Source: Massilia sp. NR 4-1
GTDB lineage: Bacteria; Pseudomonadota; Gammaproteobacteria; Burkholderiales; Burkholderiaceae_D
NCBI RefSeq assembly: GCF_001191005.1
Contig: NZ_CP012201.1
Span: 1,240,001 to 1,304,000, forward strand
Reading direction: 5' to 3'
Length of the DNA: 64,000 nucleotides
Shown here: positions 35,330-44,117 of the stretch, piece after piece
Position numbering within the stretch: the first letter of the stretch is position 1
Layout of the letters: every line of letters starts with the position of its first letter
Notes under the pieces: generated by a model
What the model was told of the DNA's origin: nothing
The model's database searches: none
The model's input: the letters and a program-made list of their open reading frames with translations, nothing else
Position numbers and translations under genes: made by a program

Positions 35330-37060
35330 ATGTTCTTCACCACCGGGATTAATTCGATTGACTCTCTGGTTTATGGCAGCTGGAACAGCTTGCCCAAGAC
35401 CGCGGTCAACCTGACCTACAGCTTCCTGAGCGCTCCGCCACGGGACGCCTCCAGCGAGGACTCGAACGGCTTTGCCGCAATGAACATCCTGCAGCGCGAT
35501 GCGGCGCGCACGGCGCTGGCGAAGTGGGCATCGGTGGCCAATATCACGTTCAGCGAAGTGCTGGGAGGCGGCCAGATCCAGTTCGGCACCAATGACCAGG
35601 GATCGCGCAGCAGCGCCTATGCCTATCTGCCGGAACAGGGCCTGGCCACGACCTATCTTTATCTGAATAACAAGTCCAGCTCCAGCAATAACTTCTCTGA
35701 TGGTTCGTATGGCGCCACCGTGATGCTGCATGAGCTGGGGCATACGCTGGGCTTGAAACATCCAGGCAATTACGATTCGGGCGGCAGCACCATTGGCGGT
35801 CCCTACCTGCCGACTAGCACCGATACGGTGGATTACACGCAGATGTCGTACAACCCCGGCGTGGCCTCGTCCAAGACCGGCAAGTACGCCACCACGCCCA
35901 TGCTGTACGATATCCAGGCCATGCAGTATCTGTATGGCGCGAATATGAGCTACCACAGCGGCGACGATGTGTATGCCTTCAGCGCCTCCCAGCCTGCCCT
36001 GTGCATCTGGGATGCGGGCGGCGCTGATACGCTCGATTTCTCGGCCTGCACCGGGCCGGTGGTCATCAATCTGAACGCGGGCCAGTTCAGCGAAACCGCG
36101 CCGGGCCTGCACAATATCTCGATTGCCTACAATGTGTCGATGGAGGGCGCCATTGCCGGTTCCGGCGGTTCCACCATTTATGCCAACGCCAGCGCCAACA
36201 ACACCATCATTGGCGGCAACGGCGCTGATGTGATTTATCAGGGCGCCGGCAATGACCGCATCGAAGGCGGCCTGGGTACCGATACCGTGTTCTATAACGG
36301 CGCCTTCTCGCAATATATTCTGGCGCGGCGCGACGGCGGCGTGATCGTGCAGGGCGAAGGCAACGACTCCCTCAGCGGGATCGAGCTGCTGCATTTCAGC
36401 GACCGCACCGTGGCGGTCAACGATTTGCCGCTGGCGGAAGCCCGCGTGACCGGTACGGCCGGGGCGGACCGTTTGATCGCAGGCGTGGGGAATGAAAACA
36501 TTGATGGTGGCGGGGGCCTCGATACCCTGGTATATGCGGGCCAGCGCAAGGACTATGCGGTGAGCAGCAGCGGCGTTTCCTTCCTGGTGCGCGACCTGAA
36601 GAGCAATGGCGGCGTCGACGTGCTGACCCAGGTGGAACGCCTGAGCTTCTCCGACGGCGCACTGGCGCTGGATGCCACCGATGGCGCGCCGGGCCAGATG
36701 TATCGCCTCTACCAGGCCGCTTTCGGCCGTACGCCGGACGAGGGCGGTCTCGGTTTCTGGATAAATGCGCGCGATTACGGCATCAGCCTGATGTCGATTG
36801 CACGCGATTTCATCAATAGCCCGGAATTCCAGCAGCGCTACGGCACCAATCTGAGCGATACCCAGTTTGTCACCCAGCTCTACCTCAATGTATTGCACCG
36901 CGCGCCGGATGAGGGCGGACTGCGTTTCCATGTCAACGATCTGGCCGTGATCGGCCAGTCGCGTGAGCACGTATTGCTGAATTTCTCCGAATCGCCGGAA
37001 CTCAAGGCTTCGCTGGTGGGCGTCATGCCCGAGGCGCTGCCCTACCAGGTCTTCAGCTGA
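35330..37060 (+). CDS. Serralysin-like RTX metalloprotease with C-terminal DUF4214 domain
   Basis: A protein of about 576 residues in the M10B/serralysin clan. The zinc motif HELGHTLGLKHP is followed by the Met-turn YTQMSY. Glycine/aspartate-rich calcium-binding RTX repeats follow (GGNGADVIYQGAGNDRIEGG and a second group GTAGADRLIAG). From about residue 485 comes a DUF4214 unit in two related halves (YRLYQAAFGRTPDEGG and YLNVLHRAPDEGG). It has no N-terminal signal peptide; RTX repeats imply type I secretion. The start is uncertain: the frame opens at 35213, an in-frame GTG lies at 35303 and the ATG at 35330 best matches the family N-terminus, but none has a clear ribosome-binding site. No dedicated type I exporter is adjacent. 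Confidence 0.88.
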   Translation: MFFTTGINSIDSLVYGSWNSLPKTAVNLTYSFLSAPPRDASSEDSNGFAAMNILQRDAARTALAKWASVANITFSEVLGGGQIQFGTNDQGSRSSAYAYLPEQGLATTYLYLNNKSSSSNNFSDGSYGATVMLHELGHTLGLKHPGNYDSGGSTIGGPYLPTSTDTVDYTQMSYNPGVASSKTGKYATTPMLYDIQAMQYLYGANMSYHSGDDVYAFSASQPALCIWDAGGADTLDFSACTGPVVINLNAGQFSETAPGLHNISIAYNVSMEGAIAGSGGSTIYANASANNTIIGGNGADVIYQGAGNDRIEGGLGTDTVFYNGAFSQYILARRDGGVIVQGEGNDSLSGIELLHFSDRTVAVNDLPLAEARVTGTAGADRLIAGVGNENIDGGGGLDTLVYAGQRKDYAVSSSGVSFLVRDLKSNGGVDVLTQVERLSFSDGALALDATDGAPGQMYRLYQAAFGRTPDEGGLGFWINARDYGISLMSIARDFINSPEFQQRYGTNLSDTQFVTQLYLNVLHRAPDEGGLRFHVNDLAVIGQSREHVLLNFSESPELKASLVGVMPEALPYQVFS

Positions 37061-37063
37061 ACG

Positions 37064-38086
37064 TCAGCAGGGGCAGTCGGCTTTCTCCGCAACCGGCAGG
37101 CTGATGCGGTTGCGGCCCAGGTGTTTGGCGCGGTAGAGCGCGGCGTCCGCGGTGGCCACCAGCTGCTGCGGCTCGTCACCTGCCGCCGCCAGCGCGGTCG
37201 CCGCGCCGATGCTGACGGTGACATAGGGCTGGGCTGAGCCGACATTCGGCAATTGCAAACGCTCGATGCGGCTGCGCACCCGCTCCGCCACGATGGCCGC
37301 GCCTTTCAGTGCCTGGTTCGGCAGGATCACGGCAAACTCTTCGCCGCCGTAGCGCGCCACCAGGTCGTTGGCGCGCATCTCGCTCGCCAGCGCCGCAGCC
37401 ACCTTCTGCAGGCATTGATCGCCGCCGAGATGGCCGTGGGTATCGTTGTACTGCTTGAAGTTGTCCACGTCGACCATGAGCAGCGACAACGGCTGCTGCT
37501 GGCGCAGCGCGCGCTGCCATTCGGCGCACAGGGTGTCGTCGAAACAGCGGCGGTTTGCGAGGCCGGTCAGGCCGTCGCGCGTGGCCAGCTGCTCCAGGGC
37601 GATCTGGGCCTTCTTCTCGTTCGTCATATCGCGCAGCGTTTCCACCACGGCCACGATGCGCCCTTCCTTGTCGTAGATCGGGCTGGCGTCCGCCGCCAGA
37701 TAGCAGCGCCGGCCCACGCGCGGCATATCGCACCAGTTCTCGGCGCACAAGCCTTCGCGCTGCTGGGGCCGCGGGCGGGCGCTGTCGTAGAGCTGGCGGA
37801 TTTCCTCGGTGCGGCCCTGCAGCACCAGGTCGGCCAGGGTGGCGCGCGGCCGGTTGTAAAAACAACGCCAGTGGTTGCTGGTGCCCACCACCTCGCTGGC
37901 CGCCACCCCCGTCAGCCGTTCGCAGGCGCGGTTCCAGACCAGCACACGGCGCTGCCGGTCCAGCACAAAGACCGGAATCACCAGCAGTTCCATGAGATCC
38001 AGGTCAAAGCCTTGCGGCGGCATGGCTTGGGGCGGTGCCGGTGGCGGGACATCCGCCGCCCGGGGAAGCATTTGCGCAGTATTCAT
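37064..38086 (-). CDS. PAS-GGDEF diguanylate cyclase
   Basis: A 340-residue cytoplasmic signalling enzyme predicted to make cyclic di-GMP. Residues about 30-160 form a PAS sensor (PVFVLDRQRRVLVWNRACERLTG, with a PAC-like SPIYDKEGRIVAVVETLRDMT). The GGDEF domain (about 170-330) has an intact active site YGGEEF and an RAND inhibitory site five residues before it, so it should be active and product-inhibited. It converges on the serralysin gene with three bases between stops. The histidine kinase lies upstream on the same strand, about 90 bases away. Confidence 0.93.
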   Translation of the reverse strand: MNTAQMLPRAADVPPPAPPQAMPPQGFDLDLMELLVIPVFVLDRQRRVLVWNRACERLTGVAASEVVGTSNHWRCFYNRPRATLADLVLQGRTEEIRQLYDSARPRPQQREGLCAENWCDMPRVGRRCYLAADASPIYDKEGRIVAVVETLRDMTNEKKAQIALEQLATRDGLTGLANRRCFDDTLCAEWQRALRQQQPLSLLMVDVDNFKQYNDTHGHLGGDQCLQKVAAALASEMRANDLVARYGGEEFAVILPNQALKGAAIVAERVRSRIERLQLPNVGSAQPYVTVSIGAATALAAAGDEPQQLVATADAALYRAKHLGRNRISLPVAEKADCPC

Positions 38087-38176
38087 GGGGCCGTCCTTTG
38101 TGGGCTGGCAGTGGCTGGGCGAAGGTTTCGCCTGCCGCTCTATTCATTCTGCTATTCCTAAGCGGTGCGCCTTTGA

Positions 38177-39115
38177 TTAATCGCAAATCTCGCTCTGATC
38201 TGGCGCAAGGTCTTTTCTTTGGGAAACTATCGGAATGGCAGCCAGCAGGGTGGTGCCCTGGCCCGGTTTGCTTTCCAGCGTGAGCTGGCCGCCCGCCGCC
38301 TGCAGGCGTTCGGCCAGGCCCGGCAAGCCGTAGCCCCGGCGCCGGCTCTGGTGCGGCAGGCCGACGCCGTTGTCGCGCACGCTCAGGCTGAGCAGGGAGG
38401 GGCTGCTGGCCAGTGCGATCCACACTTCGCTGGCGCAGGCATGGCGCGCCACATTCGACAGCGCTTCCTGCAACATGCGGTACAGCGCCGCCTCGGCCTC
38501 GGCGCGCCCGGGATCGCCGCTGCCGGTGTCGGCGCGCGCATCCTCGAAAGCCTCCAGCTTGCAAGGAATGCCACAGGTGCGGGTGAACTCGCGCGCCTGT
38601 TGTTGTATGGCGCGGCGCAGGCCATGTTGCAGTGCAGCGGGCCGCAAATTGTTCAAAATTGCACGCAGGGAACGCAAAGCCAGGCCCAGGTGGTCTTCCA
38701 GCATAAGCAAGCCTTGCGCCATCCAGTCGGGCAACTGGGGATTTCTGCGCAGCACGCAGATTTCCAGTTGCAGGGCCAGCATGTACTGGCCCAGGTCGTC
38801 GTGGATGTCGCGCGCGATGCGCAGGCGCTCGCCATGGCAGACATGGTCCTGCTTGGCGGCCAGGGCGCACAGCTGCTGGTGCGCCTCCAGCAGGCGCCGT
38901 TCGGATTCGCCCTGGTGCTGATGGCTGGCGGCGAGCTGGGCCTGCAAGCCGCGCAGCATATGCTGCTGGCGGCGCAGGCGCCACAGCAGCGCCAGGACCA
39001 GCAGCGACAGCAGCATGGCGCAAAGGGCCAGCGCTTCGATCTGCGTGGCGGGCGGCCAGAATACGGGCATATCGATGGCGGCGGCGTTGGATGAAGCCGG
39101 GAGCAGGACGGACAT
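38177..39115 (-). CDS. NarL/DegS-type membrane sensor histidine kinase
   Basis: A 312-residue kinase with one hydrophobic segment near residues 23-42 (ALALCAMLLSLLVLALLW), a coiled-coil linker, a HisKA_3 dimerisation domain with the phospho-acceptor in RIARDIHDDLGQ, and a HATPase domain (EALSNVARHA, DNGVGLP, GYGLPGLAER). The start at 39115 has GGAG upstream; the frame extends to 39268 but that part looks like leader. There is no NarL-type response regulator in the window. It lies upstream of the PAS-GGDEF gene in the same direction, so a functional link is possible but not shown. Confidence 0.88.
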   Translation of the reverse strand: MSVLLPASSNAAAIDMPVFWPPATQIEALALCAMLLSLLVLALLWRLRRQQHMLRGLQAQLAASHQHQGESERRLLEAHQQLCALAAKQDHVCHGERLRIARDIHDDLGQYMLALQLEICVLRRNPQLPDWMAQGLLMLEDHLGLALRSLRAILNNLRPAALQHGLRRAIQQQAREFTRTCGIPCKLEAFEDARADTGSGDPGRAEAEAALYRMLQEALSNVARHACASEVWIALASSPSLLSLSVRDNGVGLPHQSRRRGYGLPGLAERLQAAGGQLTLESKPGQGTTLLAAIPIVSQRKDLAPDQSEICD

Positions 39116-39267
39116 GATGGAGGCTCCGGAATGGGCACGCCTCGACAGTAGCGCGCCCATTCCGGCGCAATATTGCTGAATGTCAAAATTGCCTGCTGGA
39201 TAGGCCGATTTGCCCGCTTTGGGCCGCAGCCTTCGCGGCGGACTGGGCGGAAAAGCCACATCCGGCA

Positions 39268-39273
39268 TATAAT
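39268..39273 (+). promoter_or_regulatory. Probable -10 box for queE operon
   Basis: A perfect TATAAT stands 45 bases before the queE start. I see no good -35 box at the right distance, so this is a tentative sigma-70 promoter. Confidence 0.4.
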
Positions 39274-39318
39274 AGAGGGTTGCCCCTCCGGACTTCGTGT
39301 CCGTTTTCAGGAAATATC

Positions 39319-39954
39319 GTGACTTACAGCATCAAAGAGATCTTCTACACCTTGCAGGGCGAGGGCGCCCACGCGGGCCGTCCCGCCGTGTTCTGCCGCT
39401 TCTCGGGCTGCAATCTGTGGACCGGGCGCGAAAGCGACCGCGCCAGCGCCGTCTGCCAGTTCTGCGACACCGATTTCGTCGGCACGGACGGCGAGGGCGG
39501 CGGCAAGTTCGCCAGCGCCGAAGCGCTGGCCGCCAAGATCAACAGCCTGTGGCCGGACACCCACACCGCCAGCAAATACGTGGTCTTCACCGGCGGCGAG
39601 CCGCTGCTGCAGCTCGACGCAGCGCTGATCGCCGCCATGCACGCGGCCGGCTTCACCATCGCCATCGAAACCAATGGCACGATGGCGGTGCCGCCCGGCG
39701 TGGACTGGATCTGCGTCAGCCCCAAGATGGGCTCCCAGCTGGTAGTCCATAAAGGCAATGAAATCAAGGTGGTGATCCCGCAGGCCGGGCAGGACCTGGC
39801 CGCCTATGAGGGCCTGGATTTCGAGAATTTCTTCGTGCAGCCGATGGATGGCCCCCTGGCCGAATTCAACACCCGTCTGGCGATCGAAACCTGCAAGCGC
39901 AATCCGAAATGGAAACTGAGCTTGCAAACCCATAAACTGTTGCAAATACCTTAA
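39319..39954 (+). CDS. queE: 7-carboxy-7-deazaguanine synthase QueE
   Basis: A 211-residue radical-SAM enzyme that converts 6-carboxytetrahydropterin to 7-carboxy-7-deazaguanine in queuosine precursor synthesis. The N-terminus YSIKEIFYTLQGEG is diagnostic; the iron-sulfur Cys are in CNLW and CQFCDT, with the long spacing seen in many proteobacterial QueE proteins. FTGGEPLLQ and SPKMGS are also present. I chose the GTG at 39319, which follows CAGGAAATATC; the frame extends upstream to 39280 without homologous sequence. queD begins five bases after the stop, and QueD makes the QueE substrate. Confidence 0.95.
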   Translation: MTYSIKEIFYTLQGEGAHAGRPAVFCRFSGCNLWTGRESDRASAVCQFCDTDFVGTDGEGGGKFASAEALAAKINSLWPDTHTASKYVVFTGGEPLLQLDAALIAAMHAAGFTIAIETNGTMAVPPGVDWICVSPKMGSQLVVHKGNEIKVVIPQAGQDLAAYEGLDFENFFVQPMDGPLAEFNTRLAIETCKRNPKWKLSLQTHKLLQIP

Positions 39955-39959
39955 ACACA

Positions 39960-40406
39960 ATGCTGACCATTACCCGCAAGCTTGAATTCGATGCCGGCCA
40001 CCGGATTCCCGACCACAAAAGCCAGTGCCGCAACCTGCACGGCCACCGCTACACCTTGGAAATCACCCTGACCGGCCAGGTGATCAGTGCCGAAGGCAAT
40101 TCCGACAACGGCATGATCATGGATTTCTCCGACGTGAAAGCCATCGCCAAGGAACATCTGGTGGACGTCTGGGACCACGCCTTCCTCGTCTACGAGAAGG
40201 ACGCCGCCGTCAAGGAGTTCCTGGCTTCGCTGCCGGGCCACAAGACCGTGGTGATCAACCGCATCCCGACCGTGGAGAACCTGGCGCAGGTGGCCTTCGA
40301 AATCCTGAAAGCGGCCTATAAGGACCGCTACGGCACCGGCCTGCACCTGCACAAGCTGGTGCTGCATGAAACCCCGAACTGCTGGGCCGAGATCACCGAT
40401 GCTTGA
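39960..40406 (+). CDS. queD: 6-carboxy-5,6,7,8-tetrahydropterin synthase QueD
   Basis: A 148-residue pterin synthase of the QueD/PTPS family, making the substrate of QueE from dihydroneopterin triphosphate. The zinc His residues lie in FDAGHRIPDH and NLHGHRY, and the catalytic set includes Cys in SQCRNLHG, the WDHAFLVY segment and the Glu of VLHETPNCW. It lies five bases after queE and overlaps the 5' end of tadA by eight bases, so the three genes are probably one transcript. Confidence 0.95.
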   Translation: MLTITRKLEFDAGHRIPDHKSQCRNLHGHRYTLEITLTGQVISAEGNSDNGMIMDFSDVKAIAKEHLVDVWDHAFLVYEKDAAVKEFLASLPGHKTVVINRIPTVENLAQVAFEILKAAYKDRYGTGLHLHKLVLHETPNCWAEITDA

Positions 40407-40965
40407 AGCAGTGCCGCCACAGCCGCCCGCGCCGCAGGACGCGCCTGACGCCCCGTCCGCCGCCCCCGTGCCGGCCTACGCCGCCACCGAAGCCGAACAG
40501 GGCTTCATGCGCGCCGCGCTGGTGGAGGCGCAGAAGGCCTGGGACCTGGGCGAGGTGCCGGTCGGCGCCGTGGTGGTCAAGGATGGCGCGATCATCGGCC
40601 GTGGCTATAACCAGCCTATCGGCCGCCACGACCCGACCGCCCATGCCGAGGTGATGGCCTTGCGCGCCGCTGCCGAGGTGCTGGGCAATTACCGTCTGCC
40701 CGGCTGCGAGCTGTATGTGACGCTGGAACCCTGCGTCATGTGTTCCGGCGCCATGATGCATGCGCGCCTGGCGCGCGTTGTGTTCGGCGCCAGCGATCCC
40801 AAGACCGGCGTCTGCGGCTCGGTGCTCAATCTGTTTGAGCAGGAGCAGCTCAACCACCATACCCAGACTATCGGCGGCGTGCTGGCCGAAGATTGCGCCA
40901 ATCTGCTGCGCAGCTTTTTCGCGGTCCGTCGCCGCGCTGCAGCAGAGGCCAGGCGCAATACATAG
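40399..40965 (+). CDS. tadA: tRNA-specific adenosine deaminase TadA
   Basis: A 188-residue zinc deaminase that converts A34 to inosine in tRNA-Arg(ACG). The active site is HAEVMAL (zinc His and proton-shuttling Glu) with EPCVMC (two zinc Cys). A Pro/Ala-rich stretch of about 35 residues before EAEQGFMRAAL is an extension relative to the E. coli enzyme. The chosen ATG at 40399 overlaps queD by eight bases. The operon thus joins enzymes for two wobble-base modifications, queuosine and inosine. Confidence 0.94.
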   Translation: MLEAVPPQPPAPQDAPDAPSAAPVPAYAATEAEQGFMRAALVEAQKAWDLGEVPVGAVVVKDGAIIGRGYNQPIGRHDPTAHAEVMALRAAAEVLGNYRLPGCELYVTLEPCVMCSGAMMHARLARVVFGASDPKTGVCGSVLNLFEQEQLNHHTQTIGGVLAEDCANLLRSFFAVRRRAAAEARRNT

Positions 40966-41018
40966 CGCCATGGCGCCTGCCGTCGTGCTATCCTCGAAAG
41001 CTAGAGGAGGGTAAGGCG

Positions 41019-41942
41019 GTGGCGAGCGTGCAGGCGAACGGCATTACGATTACATACGAGGCGAGCGGCCATCCCTCGCATCCTGTCATCCTGCTCAATA
41101 TGGGCCTGGGTCTGCAGCTGATCTCCTGGCCGCGCGACTTTGTCGACGGCCTGGTCGATCTCGGCTACCACGTGATCCGCTACGACAACCGCGACGCCGG
41201 CCTGTCCACCAAGTTCGACCACGCCGGCTCCCCCAATCTGCTGATCGCCTATCTCAAGAACCTGTTCGGCTTCCGCCTGCGTTCGGCCTACACCCTGGAC
41301 GATATGGCCAACGATGCGCGCGGCCTGCTCGACGTGCTGGGCATTGCCAAGGCGCATGTCATCGGCGCCTCGATGGGCGGCATGATCGCGCAGATTTTCG
41401 CGGCGCGCTATCCGCAGCGCACGCTGAGCCTGACCTCCATCATGTCCAGCAGCGGCCGTCCCGGCCTGCCGGGGCCAACGGCCGCTGCGCGCAAGGTGCT
41501 GCTGCAAAAGCCGCCATCCCGCCGTACCCGCGAGGATCTGGTGGCCCATATGTACACCACCTTCCGCACCATCGGCAGTCCCGCCTATCCCATGCCCGAG
41601 CGTCAGCTGCGCGGCATGATCGAATGCGCGATCCGCCGCAATGTGAACCCGGACGGCATGGCGCGCCAGCTGGTGGCAATCGCCGCCTCGGGCGACCGCA
41701 GCGCGCTGCTGCAGACCATCGCCTGTCCCGCGCTGGTGATTCATGGCGCGGCCGACCCGCTGGTGCCCGCCGCCTGCGGCATCGATACGGCGCGCCAGAT
41801 ACCCGGCGCGGCGCTGCATGTGATCGAAGGCATGGGCCACGATCTGCCGCCGCAGCTGACCGAGCGCCTGCTTGGCTTGATCGACATCCATCTCCAGAGT
41901 AAGATGGCTGCGCCCCAGCCAACCCGTAACGAACTATCTTGA
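41019..41942 (+). CDS. Alpha/beta-hydrolase fold protein
   Basis: A 307-residue hydrolase with the oxyanion region LLNMGLGLQL, nucleophile elbow GASMGGM (Ser near 113), acid Asp in HGAADPLVP and His in GMGHDLP, so the triad looks complete. The YDNRDAGLST motif is typical of the haloalkane-dehalogenase/esterase-like group. The start is taken as GTG at 41019, preceded by GAGGAGGG; longer frames from 40893 overlap tadA. Its stop overlaps the TTG start of the next gene, so the two are probably co-translated. The substrate is unknown. Confidence 0.85.
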   Translation: MASVQANGITITYEASGHPSHPVILLNMGLGLQLISWPRDFVDGLVDLGYHVIRYDNRDAGLSTKFDHAGSPNLLIAYLKNLFGFRLRSAYTLDDMANDARGLLDVLGIAKAHVIGASMGGMIAQIFAARYPQRTLSLTSIMSSSGRPGLPGPTAAARKVLLQKPPSRRTREDLVAHMYTTFRTIGSPAYPMPERQLRGMIECAIRRNVNPDGMARQLVAIAASGDRSALLQTIACPALVIHGAADPLVPAACGIDTARQIPGAALHVIEGMGHDLPPQLTERLLGLIDIHLQSKMAAPQPTRNELS

Positions 41943-42847
41943 CTACCAACCGCATTGGCATCGCCATTGCCGCACCGAGCGGCGCCGCCCAGGATGACGC
42001 GGCACTGCAGCGCGGCATCGCCCGCCTTGAAGCCCAAGGCTATACCGTTCACAACTACTACAGCGACGCGCGCCGCTTCCAGCGTTTTGCCGACAGCGAC
42101 GCCGGCCGTCTGGCGCAGCTCAACGCCGCCGCCGCCGACCCCGAGGTGCAGGTGGTGATCGCGCTGCGCGGGCAGTACGGCATCAGCCGCATCCTGCCGC
42201 AGATCGATTTCCGCGCCATGGCCGACAGCGGCAAGCTGTTTGTCGGCTATAGCGATTTCACCGCCTTCCATATGGGCTTGTACGCCGCGACCGGGCGCGC
42301 CAGCTTTGCCGGCCCGATGATGTGCGACGGCTTTTGCCGCGACGAGCCGGTGGAATACACGCAGAAGAATTTCTGGGATTGCCTGCGCGGGCCGCAGCAC
42401 TTTGTGCGCGGCACGGCAGAAGGCAATCCGCAGGTCGATGTCGGCGGCCGGCTGTGGGGCGGCAACCTGGCCCTAGTGAATCATCTGATCGGCACGCCGT
42501 ACTGGCCGCGCATCGAAGGCGGCATCCTGTTCCTGGAAGACATCGCCGAACATCCTTACCGCGTCGAGCGCATGCTGCTGCAACTGCTGTATGCGGGTGC
42601 GCTGGATGGACAGAAAGCTGTGGTCCTGGGCGATTTCTCCGGCTACCGTCTGGCGCCGCACGACAACGGCTATGACTTCGAGGCGATGCTCGCCTATATC
42701 CGCAGCGTGCTGCCAGTGCCGGTGCTGACCGGTCTGCCCTTCGGCCACATCAAGGAACTCTGCACCCTGCCGTTCGGCGGACTGGCCCGCCTGCGCTCCG
42801 ATGCCGGCGGTTTCGACATCACGGTGACGGATTATCCGACGCTCTGA
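41939..42847 (+). CDS. ldcA: LD-carboxypeptidase (peptidase S66, murein tetrapeptide type)
   Basis: A 302-residue serine peptidase expected to remove the terminal D-Ala from murein tetrapeptides during cytoplasmic wall recycling. The conserved RGQYGISRILPQID and GYSDFTAFH stretches carry the nucleophile Ser; Glu (FLEDIAEHPYRVERM) and His (PFGHIKE) complete the Ser-Glu-His triad. The start appears to be TTG at 41939, overlapping the hydrolase stop by four bases. The 3' end overlaps the convergent desaturase-family gene by 16 bases. Confidence 0.9.
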   Translation: MTTNRIGIAIAAPSGAAQDDAALQRGIARLEAQGYTVHNYYSDARRFQRFADSDAGRLAQLNAAAADPEVQVVIALRGQYGISRILPQIDFRAMADSGKLFVGYSDFTAFHMGLYAATGRASFAGPMMCDGFCRDEPVEYTQKNFWDCLRGPQHFVRGTAEGNPQVDVGGRLWGGNLALVNHLIGTPYWPRIEGGILFLEDIAEHPYRVERMLLQLLYAGALDGQKAVVLGDFSGYRLAPHDNGYDFEAMLAYIRSVLPVPVLTGLPFGHIKELCTLPFGGLARLRSDAGGFDITVTDYPTL

Positions 42848-43647
42848 CTCTGCTTCGCGCGGCGGCGCCACAGTCGCCGTAAAGGCCAGAGCAGGGCTTC
42901 CGCAAAATGCTTGGGTGTTTCGTCCGGTCCCAGGCCGGTCGGCGGATACTCGTCCGGCTGCGGCATGTGGTACGTGCCGAAGATGCGGTCCCAAAACGGG
43001 AAGAGGGCTGCGTAATTGCAGTTGTAGTGCTCCGGCCGCGCCGAATGGTGGATGCGGTGGTATTGCGGGGAGTTCAGCAGAAACCACCAGCGTCCATAAC
43101 CCAGGCGCAGATTCATATGCGGCACGATATTGTAGAAGCCGAGCAGCGCGTACATGCCAAGGATCGCCGGCGGCGTTTTGAACAGCAGCCCCGCCAGCAA
43201 ATAGATCGTCAGCAGTTTCAATCCCGGCTCGAGCCAGAAATGGCGCTCGGTGGTCGAGGCATTCATCGCCGGATCGCTGTGGTGCAGCGAATGCATGGCC
43301 CACAGCCAGGCGTAGCGGTGCTGGGCGCGGTGGAATAGATACTCCAGCAAATCCAGCGTCAGCAGGTAAGCGAGGAAAGAGGGCAGCAGCAACCAGCCTT
43401 TGTCCGTTAGCGGAATCAACCCGCCACCCGCAGCGTTCACCGCGCCGACGGTCAGCGCCGCCGTCGCCAACTGCAAGGTCGCGAAGCCGATAGCATAAAC
43501 GAAGGTATAGGCCACATTGAACGCGGCCGAGGACGCCTGCCGCCGCTCGACGGGCCGCAGGCGTTCCACGGCCAGGGCAAGCAGGATCACACCCAGTACG
43601 GGCAGCGATTTATACGCTACGTCTTCCACGAAATCGGATAGGTCCAT
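42832..43647 (-). CDS. Sterol desaturase/fatty acid hydroxylase family membrane protein
   Basis: A 271-residue integral membrane di-iron enzyme. Hydrophobic spans lie near residues 15-30, 45-72, 85-103 and 145-172. The His clusters FHRAQHR, HSLHHSD and RIHHSARPEHYN match the H-x3-H, HxxHH and HxxHH pattern of the superfamily. It should hydroxylate or desaturate a lipid using O2; the substrate is unknown. The gene converges on and overlaps ldcA, so it is a separate unit. Confidence 0.88.
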   Translation of the reverse strand: MDLSDFVEDVAYKSLPVLGVILLALAVERLRPVERRQASSAAFNVAYTFVYAIGFATLQLATAALTVGAVNAAGGGLIPLTDKGWLLLPSFLAYLLTLDLLEYLFHRAQHRYAWLWAMHSLHHSDPAMNASTTERHFWLEPGLKLLTIYLLAGLLFKTPPAILGMYALLGFYNIVPHMNLRLGYGRWWFLLNSPQYHRIHHSARPEHYNCNYAALFPFWDRIFGTYHMPQPDEYPPTGLGPDETPKHFAEALLWPLRRLWRRRAKQSQSVG

Positions 43648-43781
43648 GCCAGCTCCACCGCATGTCGCGCTTTCCTGACTATTCTAGCGCGGGACGCAGA
43701 CGGTGCTGAGCTTGTCTTGCGTCAAAAACAACATGCAATATGGGGTGCAGTGTGGAGCTTTGCACTTGCAGGAGGAAGATC

Positions 43782-44075
43782 ATGGCTGCGCTCCAAGATC
43801 CGGCCCAGCTTGACATGCTGTTTCGTCACGCCGAATATCGAAGTATGCTAAACCGGATTGCCAAACTGGAGCAGGATGTGACTGATCTGAAGAAGGATAT
43901 GGAGGAGCTCAAGATCGCCGTGAACGTGATTCGCTCGAACTACGCGACCAAGGCCGATCTCGAAGAGTTACGCACGGAACTTCAAAAAGCTTTGCATGCG
44001 CAAACCTGGCGGCTGATCGGCTTTGCCAGCCTGCTGGTTGCAGTGGTCTACTACATCGCACGCAATGTGCATTAG
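43782..44075 (+). CDS. Small coiled-coil protein with C-terminal membrane anchor
   Basis: A 97-residue protein. Residues about 22-70 form a heptad-like coiled coil (MLNRIAKLEQDVTDLKKDME and following), then TWRLIGFASLLVAVVYYIA forms a single C-terminal membrane segment. It resembles small DUF1640-like coiled-coil/tail-anchor proteins, but function is not known. The start at 43782 has a strong CAGGAGGAAG. A clear paralogue is encoded at 45572-45844 on the other strand, sharing IRSNY-TK-DL and the TWRLI-F anchor. Confidence 0.8.
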   Translation: MAALQDPAQLDMLFRHAEYRSMLNRIAKLEQDVTDLKKDMEELKIAVNVIRSNYATKADLEELRTELQKALHAQTWRLIGFASLLVAVVYYIARNVH

Positions 44076-44077
44076 AC

Positions 44078-44110
44078 TCCGGCGCGGACGTCTTGCCGGC
44101 CCGCGCCGGA
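44078..44110. terminator. Convergent-region hairpin
   Basis: A perfect 10-bp inverted repeat (TCCGGCGCGG / CCGCGCCGGA) with a 13-base loop lies between two convergent genes. It lacks a T-run, so it may act as a weak or factor-dependent terminator for both. Confidence 0.45.
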
Positions 44111-44117
44111 ACGGCTA

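Noticed and set aside
39274..39318. preQ1 riboswitch before queE
   Set aside because: The leader is only about 40 bases and I see no convincing preQ1 aptamer pseudoknot.
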